NCBI GenBank assembly: GCA_910584265.1
Contig: CAJTZE010000017.1
Location: forward strand, 1-57,609
Direction: 5' to 3'
From: an uncultured Dorea sp.
GTDB lineage: Bacteria; Bacillota; Clostridia; Lachnospirales; Lachnospiraceae
DNA: 57,609 nucleotides
Shown here piece after piece: positions 23,756 to 30,817 of this stretch (positions within the stretch are counted from its first letter, which is position 1; each line of letters begins with the position of its first letter). The notes beneath the pieces are model-generated. The model saw only the letters and a list, made by a program, of their open reading frames with translations. It ran no database searches and was not told where the DNA came from. The position numbers were made by a program, and so were the translations under genes.

Positions 23756-24004
23756 ATGGACAGATATAAAGCAGGAATGCTGGCAAGATCGAAGGCTGGG
23801 CATGATGCCGGAAGGATTTATGTGATAATAGATACGGACGGCGCATATGTATATTTAGCAGACGGAAGGATTAGAACAGTCAGTAACCCGAAGAAAAAGA
23901 AAATCAGGCATATAGAATTAATCTGCAGGAAGAATGATCTGTCAAAGGCAGATGATGTGCAGATAAGAAGGATATTGAAGGAATATAAGGAAGAAGAGTT
24001 TTAG
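23756..24004 (+). CDS. KOW-domain RNA-binding protein (L14e-like)
   Basis: An 82-residue basic protein beginning MDRYKAGMLARSKAGHDAGR, a KOW-like fold similar to archaeal/eukaryal L14e, with a lysine-rich stretch NPKKKKIRHIE and an acidic end. It is a regular companion of map and infA in Clostridia and presumably binds RNA or ribosomes; its role is unknown. The ATG at 23756 with GAGGT upstream is preferred; an ATG at 23735 inside map is possible and would add seven residues. Confidence 0.8.
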   Translation: MDRYKAGMLARSKAGHDAGRIYVIIDTDGAYVYLADGRIRTVSNPKKKKIRHIELICRKNDLSKADDVQIRRILKEYKEEEF

Positions 24005-24017
24005 GAGGATATAAGAT

Positions 24018-24236
24018 ATGTCAAAGGCTGACGTTATTGAAATTGAAGGAACCGTAGTAGAGAAGCTTCCAAATGCAATGTTTCAGGTTGAGCTTGAGAA
24101 CGGACATCAGGTGCTCGCACACATCAGCGGCAAGCTTAGAATGAATTTCATCAAGATTCTTCCGGGCGACAAGGTGACATTGGAGCTGTCACCGTATGAT
24201 TTGTCCAAGGGAAGAATTATTTGGAGAGATAAATAA
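24018..24236 (+). CDS. infA: Translation initiation factor IF-1
   Basis: 72 residues, a single S1/OB fold: SKADVIEIEGTVVEKLPNAM, then FQVELENGHQVLAHISGKLR and DKVTLELSPYDLSKGRI. IF-1 occupies the A site during initiation. GGAGGATATAAGAT precedes the ATG. Confidence 0.97.
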   Translation: MSKADVIEIEGTVVEKLPNAMFQVELENGHQVLAHISGKLRMNFIKILPGDKVTLELSPYDLSKGRIIWRDK

Positions 24237-24244
24237 AAAACTTA

Positions 24245-24274
24245 TTGACGCAGGACAAAAAACAGTGCTATAAT
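24245..24274 (+). promoter_or_regulatory. Possible internal promoter before rpmJ
   Basis: TTGACG (24245-24250), an 18-base spacer and TATAAT (24269-24274), between infA and rpmJ. A small hairpin AAGCAC/GTGCTT (24279-24298) overlaps the expected start point and could instead be a weak terminator of the upstream unit. Confidence 0.5.
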
Positions 24275-24376
24275 GTATAAGCACGTTTTTGGGTGCTTTA
24301 TTTCGTTGCGCGTTTTTAAAGCCCCCCAAAACAAGGAAACTTTAAATGCAGAGCAATGGATGAAAGGAGGATCCCC

Positions 24377-24490
24377 GTGAAGGTTAGATCATCAGTAAAA
24401 CCAATTTGCGAGAAGTGCAAAGTAATTAAGAGAAAAGGAAGCATTCGCATTATCTGCGAAAATCCAAAACATAAACAGCGTCAGGGATAA
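24377..24490 (+). CDS. rpmJ: 50S ribosomal protein L36
   Basis: 37 residues, KVRSSVKPICEKCKVIKRKG and a C-terminal NPKHKQRQG. The zinc-binding type with C-x2-C (CEKC), a further Cys (IIC) and a His. GTG start at 24377 after AAAGGAGGATCCCC. Found by reading the infA-rpsM gap. Confidence 0.94.
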   Translation: MKVRSSVKPICEKCKVIKRKGSIRIICENPKHKQRQG

Positions 24491-24745
24491 TATCCTTGAG
24501 ATAGTTTATGAACCAAATCAGGCGGCTGATAGCCGGTACGGAATTCATGTGCAGGCTATTTTAAATATACAAGGAACACCTGCATCGGTGAGATCCTCGT
24601 ATATTGCTTCTAATGCCGGCCCGTCATTACCGGATAAAGTATGTCCGGTGGCCGGAAAGGACGTGATACCGGACACGTCTGGACGAATGTTCGTCCCTAT
24701 TAAAGACAATGTAACTAATATTTTAGGAAAATGGAGGAAAATCAC
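24491..24745 (+). other. Structured 255-base region between rpmJ and rpsM
   Basis: No convincing gene. Nested stems: ATATAC/GTATAT (24565-24570 with 24599-24604), enclosing AGGA/TCCT and CACC/GGTG (24577-24580 with 24587-24590); CCGGA/TCCGG (24630-24648); GGACGAA/TTCGTCC (24681-24696). The alpha operon of E. coli is regulated by S4 at this point before rpsM, so a regulatory leader is plausible. Confidence 0.55.
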
Positions 24746-25114
24746 ATGGCTCGTATAGCAGGTGTAGACTTACCAAGAGACAAACGTGTTGAAATCGGAC
24801 TGACTTATATTTATGGAATCGGCAGACCGAGTGCAACCCGGATTCTGGCAGAGGCAGGAGTAGATCCTGATATCCGCTGCAGAGACTTAACAGATGAGGA
24901 TGTTAAGAAGATCAGTGCAGTAATTGATGAGACACAGGTCGTAGAGGGTGATCTCCGCAGAGAGATCGCACTGAATATCAAGAGATTGCAGGAAATTGGA
25001 TGCTACAGAGGTATCCGTCACAGAAAAGGACTTCCTGTCCGCGGTCAGAAGACAAAGACCAATGCAAGAACAAGGAAGGGTCCGAAGAGAACAGTAGCGA
25101 ATAAGAAAAAGTAA
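24746..25114 (+). CDS. rpsM: 30S ribosomal protein S13
   Basis: 122 residues, beginning ARIAGVDLPRDKRVEIGLTY with the helix-turn-helix and the basic tail GQKTKTNARTRKGPKRTV that reaches P-site tRNA. The ATG at 24746 is chosen over one 15 bases upstream because GGAGG lies between them. Confidence 0.96.
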   Translation: MARIAGVDLPRDKRVEIGLTYIYGIGRPSATRILAEAGVDPDIRCRDLTDEDVKKISAVIDETQVVEGDLRREIALNIKRLQEIGCYRGIRHRKGLPVRGQKTKTNARTRKGPKRTVANKKK

Positions 25115-25237
25115 ATAATCAGTGAAAGCAAGCGGTAAACACAGCTTGAGATTAGTATTTACTTTGTTCTTCGAAACTATAGTGAGAAGAATTTCATTAA
25201 ATTTATCAAAAAAAGGAAAGTGTAGGTTAGTTTTATT
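25115..25237 (+). repeat. Divergent spacer between rpsM and rpsK
   Basis: A 123-base non-coding gap containing GAGATTAGT, a GTTCTTCGAA block and GAAGAATTTCATT near the 3' end, which resemble the order of blocks in the spacer repeats at 18037 and 18569 (ATTAGTG, GTTCT, GAACTTC). The similarity is partial and may be chance. Confidence 0.35.
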
Positions 25238-25633
25238 ATGGCAAAGAAAGTTACAAAGAAAGTGACAAAAAAGCGTGTCAAGAAAAACGTTGAACGCGGA
25301 CAGGCACATATCCAGTCATCTTTTAACAACACAATCGTTACATTGACAGATGCACAGGGTAATGCTCTTTCATGGGCAAGTGCTGGTGGTCTTGGATTTA
25401 AAGGTTCAAGGAAATCTACTCCTTATGCGGCACAGATGGCAGCTGAGACTGCGGCTAAAGCAGCTCTGATTCATGGCTTGAAATCAGTAGATGTTATGGT
25501 AAAGGGACCAGGTTCTGGAAGAGAGGCGGCAATCCGCGCCCTTCAGGCTTGCGGAATTGATGTAACAAGTATTAAGGACGTTACTCCGGTACCGCACAAT
25601 GGATGCCGTCCGCCGAAGCGCAGAAGAGTCTAG
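25238..25633 (+). CDS. rpsK: 30S ribosomal protein S11
   Basis: 131 residues, with RGQAHIQSSFNNTIVTLTD at the start of the fold and the C-terminal PVPHNGCRPPKRRRV. S11 lies on the platform near the E site. A lysine-rich N-terminal extension (AKKVTKKVTKKRVKKNVE) is longer than in E. coli. The ribosome binding site is weak and far (AAAGGAAAG, about 15 bases). Confidence 0.96.
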   Translation: MAKKVTKKVTKKRVKKNVERGQAHIQSSFNNTIVTLTDAQGNALSWASAGGLGFKGSRKSTPYAAQMAAETAAKAALIHGLKSVDVMVKGPGSGREAAIRALQACGIDVTSIKDVTPVPHNGCRPPKRRRV

Positions 25634-25678
25634 TTACCTTAGTGATAACATTTGAGATAATAGGAGGAGATATAGGAC

Positions 25679-26272
25679 ATGGCAGTAAATAGAGTTCCGG
25701 TTCTGAAAAGATGCCGTTCCCTTGGAATGGAGCCGGTTTATTTAGGAATTGATAAAAAGTCTAGAAGACAGTTAAAAAGATCCAACAGGAAAATGAGCGA
25801 GTACGGTCTCCAATTACGTGAGAAGCAGAAAGCAAAATTCATTTACGGCGTATTAGAGAAGCCCTTCAGAAATTATTTCGAGAAGGCTCAGCGCATGAAC
25901 GGCATGACAGGTTCTAATCTGATGATCATGCTGGAAAGCAGACTGGATAACGTTGTATTCCGTATGGGTCTGGCAAGAACACGCCGCGAGGCAAGGCAGA
26001 TTGTTGACCATAAGCATGTACTGGTTAACGGCAAGCAGGTGAATATTCCGTCTTACCTTGTAAAAGCCGGTGATGTGATTGAGATTAAGGAGAAATGCAA
26101 AGGCTCTCAGAGATATAAGGATATTCTGGAGGTTACAGGCGGCCGTCTGATTCCGGGCTGGATCGAAGCAGACCATGAGAATCTGAAGGCAGTCGTAAAA
26201 GAGCTTCCGACTCGTGACGAGATTGATGTTCCGGTAGATGAGATGTTGATTGTCGAGTTATATTCTAAATAA
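25679..26272 (+). CDS. rpsD: 30S ribosomal protein S4
   Basis: 197 residues, beginning AVNRVPVLKRCRSLGMEPVY with the S4 RNA-binding domain (LDNVVFRMGLARTRREARQI, then VDHKHVLVNGKQVNIPSYLV). S4 starts 16S assembly and in many bacteria represses the alpha operon. No cysteine zinc knuckle is seen at the N terminus, so it is the zinc-independent form. Confidence 0.96.
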   Translation: MAVNRVPVLKRCRSLGMEPVYLGIDKKSRRQLKRSNRKMSEYGLQLREKQKAKFIYGVLEKPFRNYFEKAQRMNGMTGSNLMIMLESRLDNVVFRMGLARTRREARQIVDHKHVLVNGKQVNIPSYLVKAGDVIEIKEKCKGSQRYKDILEVTGGRLIPGWIEADHENLKAVVKELPTRDEIDVPVDEMLIVELYSK

Positions 26273-26311
26273 TAAGATTTAGAGATTCACCCCACAAGGA
26301 GGGACTATATA

Positions 26312-27271
26312 GTGTTTGATTTTAATAAACCAAATATCGAGATAACCGAGATTTCAGAAGATAAGAGATACGGAAGATTTGTTGTAGAGCCTCTTGAGAG
26401 AGGTTATGGTACAACACTTGGAAACTCTCTTAGAAGGATCATGCTTTCTTCGCTTCCCGGTGCTGCGATCAGCCAGGTGAAGATTGACGGAGTACTGCAT
26501 GAGTTCAGTTCCATCCCAGGTGTAAAAGAAGACGTTACCGAGATTGTTATGAACTTAAAATCATTAGCAATCAAGAACACATCCGAGACTGATGAACCAA
26601 AGACAGTTTATATTGAGTTTGAAGGCGAGGGCGTGGTAACAGGCGCGGATATTCAGGTGGATTCTGATATCGAGATTATGAACCCGGAAACTGTCATTGC
26701 AACGCTGAACGGCGGAGCAGACAGCAAATTGTATATGGAGCTTACCATTACAAAGGGAAGAGGATATGTAAGTGCAGATAAGAACAAGAACGAGGAACTG
26801 CCGATTGCAGTGATCCCGGTTGATTCTATCTACACTCCGGTAGAGCGTGTGAATCTCACTGTAGAAAATACACGTGTTGGTCAAATTACAGACTTCGACA
26901 AATTAACATTGGATGTTTGGACGGATGGAACATTGGTTCCGGATGAAGCCGTAAGTTTGGCGGCAAAAGTACTTAGTGAGCATCTGAAGCTGTTTATTGA
27001 TTTATCAGAGGTTGCACAGGCTGCTGAAGTTATGATAGAGAAGGAAGACGATGAGAAAGAGAAAGTGCTTGAGATGAGCATTGATGAACTTGAACTTTCC
27101 GTTCGTTCGTTCAACTGCCTGAAGAGAGCAGGGATCAATACAGTAGAGGAGCTGACAAACAGAACTCCGGAGGATATGATGAAGGTGCGTAACCTTGGAC
27201 GTAAGTCTCTGGAGGAAGTATTGGCAAAGCTCAAAGAGCTCGGCTTAGAATTAAGCCAGGGAGAGGAGTAG
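26312..27271 (+). CDS. rpoA: DNA-directed RNA polymerase subunit alpha
   Basis: 319 residues: N-terminal dimerisation domain (ERGYGTTLGNSLRRIMLSSL) and C-terminal domain (about 245-310) with LSVRSFNCLKRAGINTVEEL, which contacts UP elements and activators. The start is a GTG at 26312 with AAGGAGGGAC upstream. The C terminus is acidic (ELSQGEE). Confidence 0.97.
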   Translation: MFDFNKPNIEITEISEDKRYGRFVVEPLERGYGTTLGNSLRRIMLSSLPGAAISQVKIDGVLHEFSSIPGVKEDVTEIVMNLKSLAIKNTSETDEPKTVYIEFEGEGVVTGADIQVDSDIEIMNPETVIATLNGGADSKLYMELTITKGRGYVSADKNKNEELPIAVIPVDSIYTPVERVNLTVENTRVGQITDFDKLTLDVWTDGTLVPDEAVSLAAKVLSEHLKLFIDLSEVAQAAEVMIEKEDDEKEKVLEMSIDELELSVRSFNCLKRAGINTVEELTNRTPEDMMKVRNLGRKSLEEVLAKLKELGLELSQGEE

Positions 27272-27435
27272 AGCACTTAATGAGCACAAGCCGTCAGGCG
27301 TAGTGCGAATTTAGTCTCGAAGAACTACCTTATAAAAACAAGTCCGCTGGTAAGCCCAACGTGCATGGCGGCGGCATTTGGCTAGTAAGCCCGATGAATG
27401 CATAACCAAGTGTTTATAATTGGAGGAAAGATAAC
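27272..27435 (+). other. 164-base spacer between rpoA and rplQ
   Basis: Non-coding. Begins right after the stop with GAGCACTTAATGAGCAC, then GGCGTAGTGCGAATTTAGTC and GAAGAACTACCTTA, loosely matching the spacer repeats (CACTTAG, TTAGT, GAACTTCCTTA). The rest includes two GTAAGCCC-containing segments (near 27351 and 27386) that form a short direct repeat. Confidence 0.4.
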
Positions 27436-27972
27436 ATGGCAAAGTATAGAAAGCTTGGCAGAACGTCAAGCCAGAGAAAAGCATTAATCAGAAATCAGGT
27501 AACTGCGCTTCTGAACAACGGTAAGATTGTTACGACGGAAGCGAAAGCAAAGGAAATCCGTAAGGTGGCAGAGGGATTGATCGCGCTGGCAGTAAAAGAG
27601 AAGGATAACTTCGAGGAGGTTACTGTTAAAGCTAAGGCGGCCCGTAAGGACAAGGACGGCAAGAGAGTAAAGGAAGTTGTAGACGGGAAGAAGGTTACCG
27701 TATATGACGAGGTTGAGAAGAAGATCAAGAAGGATAAGCCTTCAAGACTCCACGCAAGAAGACAGATGCTGAAGGTTCTTTATCCTGTGAAGGAAGTTCC
27801 GGCTTCACCGGCAGGAAGAAAGAAGAACACGAAGAATGTGGATCTTGTTGCTAAATTATTTGACGAGATCGCTCCGAAGTATGAGAACCGTAACGGCGGC
27901 TATACAAGAATCGTAAAGATCGGTCAGCGTAAAGGTGATGCGGCTATGGAGGTTCTGCTTGAACTGGTATAA
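27436..27972 (+). CDS. rplQ: 50S ribosomal protein L17, enlarged form
   Basis: 178 residues against about 115-130 in most bacteria. The family core is present: KYRKLGRTSSQRKALIRNQV at the N terminus, SRLHARRQML in the middle and KLFDEIAPKYENRNGGYTRI near the end. Two insertions account for the extra length: a charged one at roughly residues 56-98 (KAARKDKDGKRVKEVVDGKK region) and a short one after LYPVKEVP. Last gene of the ribosomal operon; a strong terminator follows. Confidence 0.95.
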   Translation: MAKYRKLGRTSSQRKALIRNQVTALLNNGKIVTTEAKAKEIRKVAEGLIALAVKEKDNFEEVTVKAKAARKDKDGKRVKEVVDGKKVTVYDEVEKKIKKDKPSRLHARRQMLKVLYPVKEVPASPAGRKKNTKNVDLVAKLFDEIAPKYENRNGGYTRIVKIGQRKGDAAMEVLLELV

Positions 27973-28003
27973 GCATTAACTGCTGAGATATGATAAGAAA
28001 TAC

Positions 28004-28050
28004 AAAACAGGTTTTGTACAGGATTCACAGGTACAAAACCTGTTTTTTTA
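28004..28050 (+). terminator. Terminator of the ribosomal operon
   Basis: AAAACAGGTTTTGTAC (28004-28019) pairs with GTACAAAACCTGTTTT (28031-28046), followed by more T. One of the strongest hairpins in the window. Confidence 0.95.
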
Positions 28051-28251
28051 TATGCACACGGATGCGGAGAGGGAGGATGCAGCATAAGCGCCTCAAACAG
28101 GATTTGTAACGTATAAAAAGAGGTGTTTATATTCATAGAAAATATCTATATACGTACCCTATTATTGATACTAGCAATTAGACAATTGGAAGATTTAGGT
28201 AGATAATAGAGATGGTTGTAGAAGTCAAAAGAGGAAAGAGAGGGAATTTAT

Positions 28252-29352
28252 ATGACTTTGTATGATTCTAAGAAAAAACTGGCGTTAGCGGGCGCAGCCT
28301 GCGGTATTGTGGCTGCAATTCTTGCATTTATGGGGAACCCGGCTAACATGGCATTCTGTATTGCCTGCTTTGTAAGGGACATGGCAGGTGCTATGGGAAT
28401 GCATCAGGCAGAGGTGGTTCAGTATGCAAGACCGGAAATCATTGGCCTTGTACTGGGAGCATTTATTATCTCTGTTGCAACGAAGGAGTACCGCTCTACT
28501 GCAGGTTCTTCGCCGATGATCCGTTTTGTATTGGGGATGATCATTATGATCGGCTCACTGGTATTCCTGGGCTGCCCGCTGCGTATGATCATTCGTATGT
28601 CAGCCGGAGATTTGAATGCATGGGTAGCGCTGGTCGGTTTTATTCTGGGAGTATTTACCGGAACACTTATGCTGAAGAACGGAACAAGCCTTGGACGCTC
28701 TCACGAGACGAATAAAGCAAGCGGCTCTGTTCTTTCTATCATCATGGTTGGTATTTTACTGCTTGCTGTATGCACGAGCCTTCTGAAGGCAAGTGAAGCA
28801 GGTCCGGGAAGCATGCATGCACCGATTATAGTTTCGCTGATCGGCGGGCTTGTATTCGGCGCATTCGCGCAGAAGTCAAGAATGTGTTTTGCAGGAGGAA
28901 TCCGCGACGTGATCTTGATGAAGAATTTTGATCTGCTGACAGTAATTGCAGGCCTGTTTGTTGTAATGCTGATTTTCAATATTGCAACTGGAAAATTTGT
29001 CCTTGGGTTCAATACTCCGGGTATCATCGCACATTCTGAGCATATATGGAATGCACTGGGAATGTATGCGGTCGGATTTGCGGCAGTGCTGGCAGGAGGA
29101 TGCCCGCTGCGTCAGCTGATTCTGGCAGGGCAAGGCTCTTCTGATTCGGCAGTAACGGTGTTAGGCTTATTCTTCGGCGCCGCACTCTGCCACAATCTGG
29201 GTCTGGCTTCCAGCGGAACAGCAATGAATGCCGAGACCAAAGAGATCGTTGCAGGCGCCGCAACGCAGAATGGTAAGATTGCAGTTATTATCTGTATCAT
29301 TGTATGCTTTGTGATTGCTTTTACAAATAAGCGCGAGAGCGTAAATAAATAA
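28252..29352 (+). CDS. yedE: YedE-family transporter, probable selenium-related
   Basis: A 366-residue membrane protein of the YeeE/YedE family with about ten hydrophobic segments in two halves. Each half carries the family's cysteine motifs: FLGCPLRMIIR and AGGCPLRQLI, with MAFCIACFVRD and KSRMCFAGGIRD before them. Family members move sulfur or selenium compounds such as thiosulfate. The YedE subgroup is found beside selenium genes and is annotated as a putative selenium transporter. Here it is followed by a TusA-like protein, and the organism uses selenocysteine in PrdB, which supports a selenium role. AGAGAGGG precedes the ATG. The 279 bases before it show no gene. Confidence 0.82.
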   Translation: MTLYDSKKKLALAGAACGIVAAILAFMGNPANMAFCIACFVRDMAGAMGMHQAEVVQYARPEIIGLVLGAFIISVATKEYRSTAGSSPMIRFVLGMIIMIGSLVFLGCPLRMIIRMSAGDLNAWVALVGFILGVFTGTLMLKNGTSLGRSHETNKASGSVLSIIMVGILLLAVCTSLLKASEAGPGSMHAPIIVSLIGGLVFGAFAQKSRMCFAGGIRDVILMKNFDLLTVIAGLFVVMLIFNIATGKFVLGFNTPGIIAHSEHIWNALGMYAVGFAAVLAGGCPLRQLILAGQGSSDSAVTVLGLFFGAALCHNLGLASSGTAMNAETKEIVAGAATQNGKIAVIICIIVCFVIAFTNKRESVNK

Positions 29353-29387
29353 TTGAACATAAACAATAACGAAAGGAAGTATTCATT

Positions 29388-29591
29388 ATGGTAGAAGTAG
29401 ATGCAAGAGGACTTTCCTGTCCAGAACCGATTATGCTGACAGCAGACGCTCTGAAGAATGCAGACGGCCCGGTCAAGGTGCTGGTAAGCGAACCGCATCA
29501 GAGAACAAACGTGGAGAAGCTGGCGAAGGACCGCGGTAAGAAGACGACCGTTACAGAAGACGGTTCAGGGTTTGTAATAGTAATTGAGTAA
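29388..29591 (+). CDS. TusA/SirA-like sulfur (selenium) carrier protein
   Basis: 67 residues of the TusA fold: VEVDARGLSCPEPIMLTADA with C11 in the CPxP motif, the cysteine that carries persulfide sulfur (or selenium), and VKVLVSEPHQRTNVEKLA further on. It lies 35 bases after yedE with AAAGGAAG before it. In other Firmicutes this pair sits with selenophosphate synthetase or a YedF/DUF3343 protein; neither is seen here. Probable partner that receives the element brought in by YedE. Confidence 0.82.
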   Translation: MVEVDARGLSCPEPIMLTADALKNADGPVKVLVSEPHQRTNVEKLAKDRGKKTTVTEDGSGFVIVIE

Positions 29592-29867
29592 TTGAAAATT
29601 AAATACGGTATCATAACGCGTAAGTGTGCGAAGTGTACTTTTGTTCTGTATCCGCCTGCTGGGCCGGTTTCAAGAATAGGGGCAAATCAGAGTGGATTCT
29701 GTTTTGTTAAAAAAATAATAGTCCTGTTAAATTATCTACTTATGTCAAATCTGTTTTATTTTGTGAAAATCGTGCTAAAATAGTAATATAATTATAGGTG
29801 AAATCAGATATCATATTCAAAGCATGGACAAGCACATAATTTGGCAGAAAGAGAGGATAAGAGTGTT

Positions 29868-30605
29868 ATGTTAAAAGGAAAAGTTGCTGTGGTCACAGGA
29901 GGAACAAGAGGAATAGGCTTTGAGACCGTGAAGACATTCTGTGAGAACGGAGCGAAGGTAATTCTGTTCGGCTCAAGAAAGGAAACTGTGGATAAAGCGT
30001 TAAGTTCCCTAAAGGATAGTAATATGGAGGCAGAAGGGTATTTTCCGAATCTGAATGATTATAAAGAAGTAGAAAGCACAATGCAGGAAATTAAGGAGAA
30101 ATATGGACATATTGATATTCTTGTCAATAATGCAGGTATTTCTCAAAAGGGACCGATTGAGGAGCTTTCCACAGAGGATTTTGAGAAGATCATAAATCTG
30201 AATGTGAATGCAGTATTTAATGTTTCCAAGGCAGTAACGCCTATTATGAAGGAGCAGAAGGGCGGCGTGATTCTGAACACGAGTTCTATGGTAAGCAGAT
30301 ACGGACAGCCTTCCGGTATTGGATATCCTACGAGTAAATTTGCAGTAAATGGATTTACGCTTTCTCTGGCAAGGGAGCTGGCACCGTTTAATATCCGGGT
30401 TAATGCAGTAGCACCGGGAATAACGAAGACAGATATGGTTGCCGCGCTGCCGGAAGCAATGATTGAGCCGCTGATTCAATCAATTCCGCTTGGCAGGATC
30501 GGTGAAACAAGAGATATTGCGAATGCATTTTTATTCCTGGCAAGTGATCTGGCGGATTATATTACTGGAGTTGTGTTATCGGTCGATGGATTAGCGAGAT
30601 GCTGA
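29868..30605 (+). CDS. Short-chain dehydrogenase/reductase, BaiA/HSDH-like
   Basis: A 245-residue NAD(P)-dependent oxidoreductase of the classical SDR family: TGGTRGIG (10-17) binds the nucleotide, NNAG at 87-90, catalytic serine in NTSS (139-140), Y153 and K157 in YPTSK. The overall look (VTGGTRGIGF, FLASDLADYITGVVLSVDG) resembles the BaiA and hydroxysteroid dehydrogenases of bile-acid-converting Clostridia as well as FabG. Substrate cannot be settled from sequence alone. The ATG at 29868 with GAGAGGAT upstream is preferred to a TTG at 29841. It stands alone, with no fatty-acid or bai genes nearby. A decayed metF piece follows immediately. Confidence 0.82.
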   Translation: MLKGKVAVVTGGTRGIGFETVKTFCENGAKVILFGSRKETVDKALSSLKDSNMEAEGYFPNLNDYKEVESTMQEIKEKYGHIDILVNNAGISQKGPIEELSTEDFEKIINLNVNAVFNVSKAVTPIMKEQKGGVILNTSSMVSRYGQPSGIGYPTSKFAVNGFTLSLARELAPFNIRVNAVAPGITKTDMVAALPEAMIEPLIQSIPLGRIGETRDIANAFLFLASDLADYITGVVLSVDGLARC

Positions 30606-30617
30606 TCAAACAAGAAT

Positions 30618-30758
30618 ACAACGGAAAAGGATGAGTTCCGTCATGCGTCAGAATTGATTTCTTATCTGAAGAATACCGAAGATTTCTGTATTTTGGGCGC
30701 CTGTTATCCGGCTGTGGCGGGGAGAATCTGTGAAGGGATTAAGAATATTATAAAATAA
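30618..30758 (+). pseudogene. Remnant of methylenetetrahydrofolate reductase (metF)
   Basis: Directly after the SDR stop and in the same frame, 47 codons read NTTEKDEFRHASELISYLK, then NTEDFCILGACYP and VAGRICEGIKNIIK to a TAA at 30756. The first two segments match the part of MetF around the ACYPE motif (usually FKHASDL..FIK...DFCIGGACYPE). The last segment may be the MetF C terminus. That would mean an internal deletion of most of the gene. No start or ribosome binding site. Identity by memory of the family only. Confidence 0.5.
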
Positions 30759-30759
30759 G

Positions 30760-30792
30760 AAAAGGACTGCGGCGGGAGCCGGAGTCCTTTTG
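30760..30792. terminator. Bidirectional terminator between convergent genes
   Basis: AAAAGGACT (30760-30768) pairs with AGTCCTTTT (30783-30791), with inner GC-rich pairing. It serves the SDR gene on the plus strand and can also stop the 3D-domain gene on the minus strand. Confidence 0.85.
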
Positions 30793-30817
30793 CTATGCAT
30801 ATTATACGGTTTAACAG

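Noticed and set aside
29592..29783. 63-codon frame after the TusA-like gene
   Set aside because: TTG start right at the previous stop, no ribosome binding site, odd composition; I could not relate it to the DUF3343 partner that might be expected here.
30603..30641. TGA of the SDR read as selenocysteine with a downstream hairpin
   Set aside because: The SDR ends where the family normally ends (LSVDG then a few residues), the hairpin has only six pairs, and the following codons match MetF, so a normal stop plus a gene remnant explains it better.
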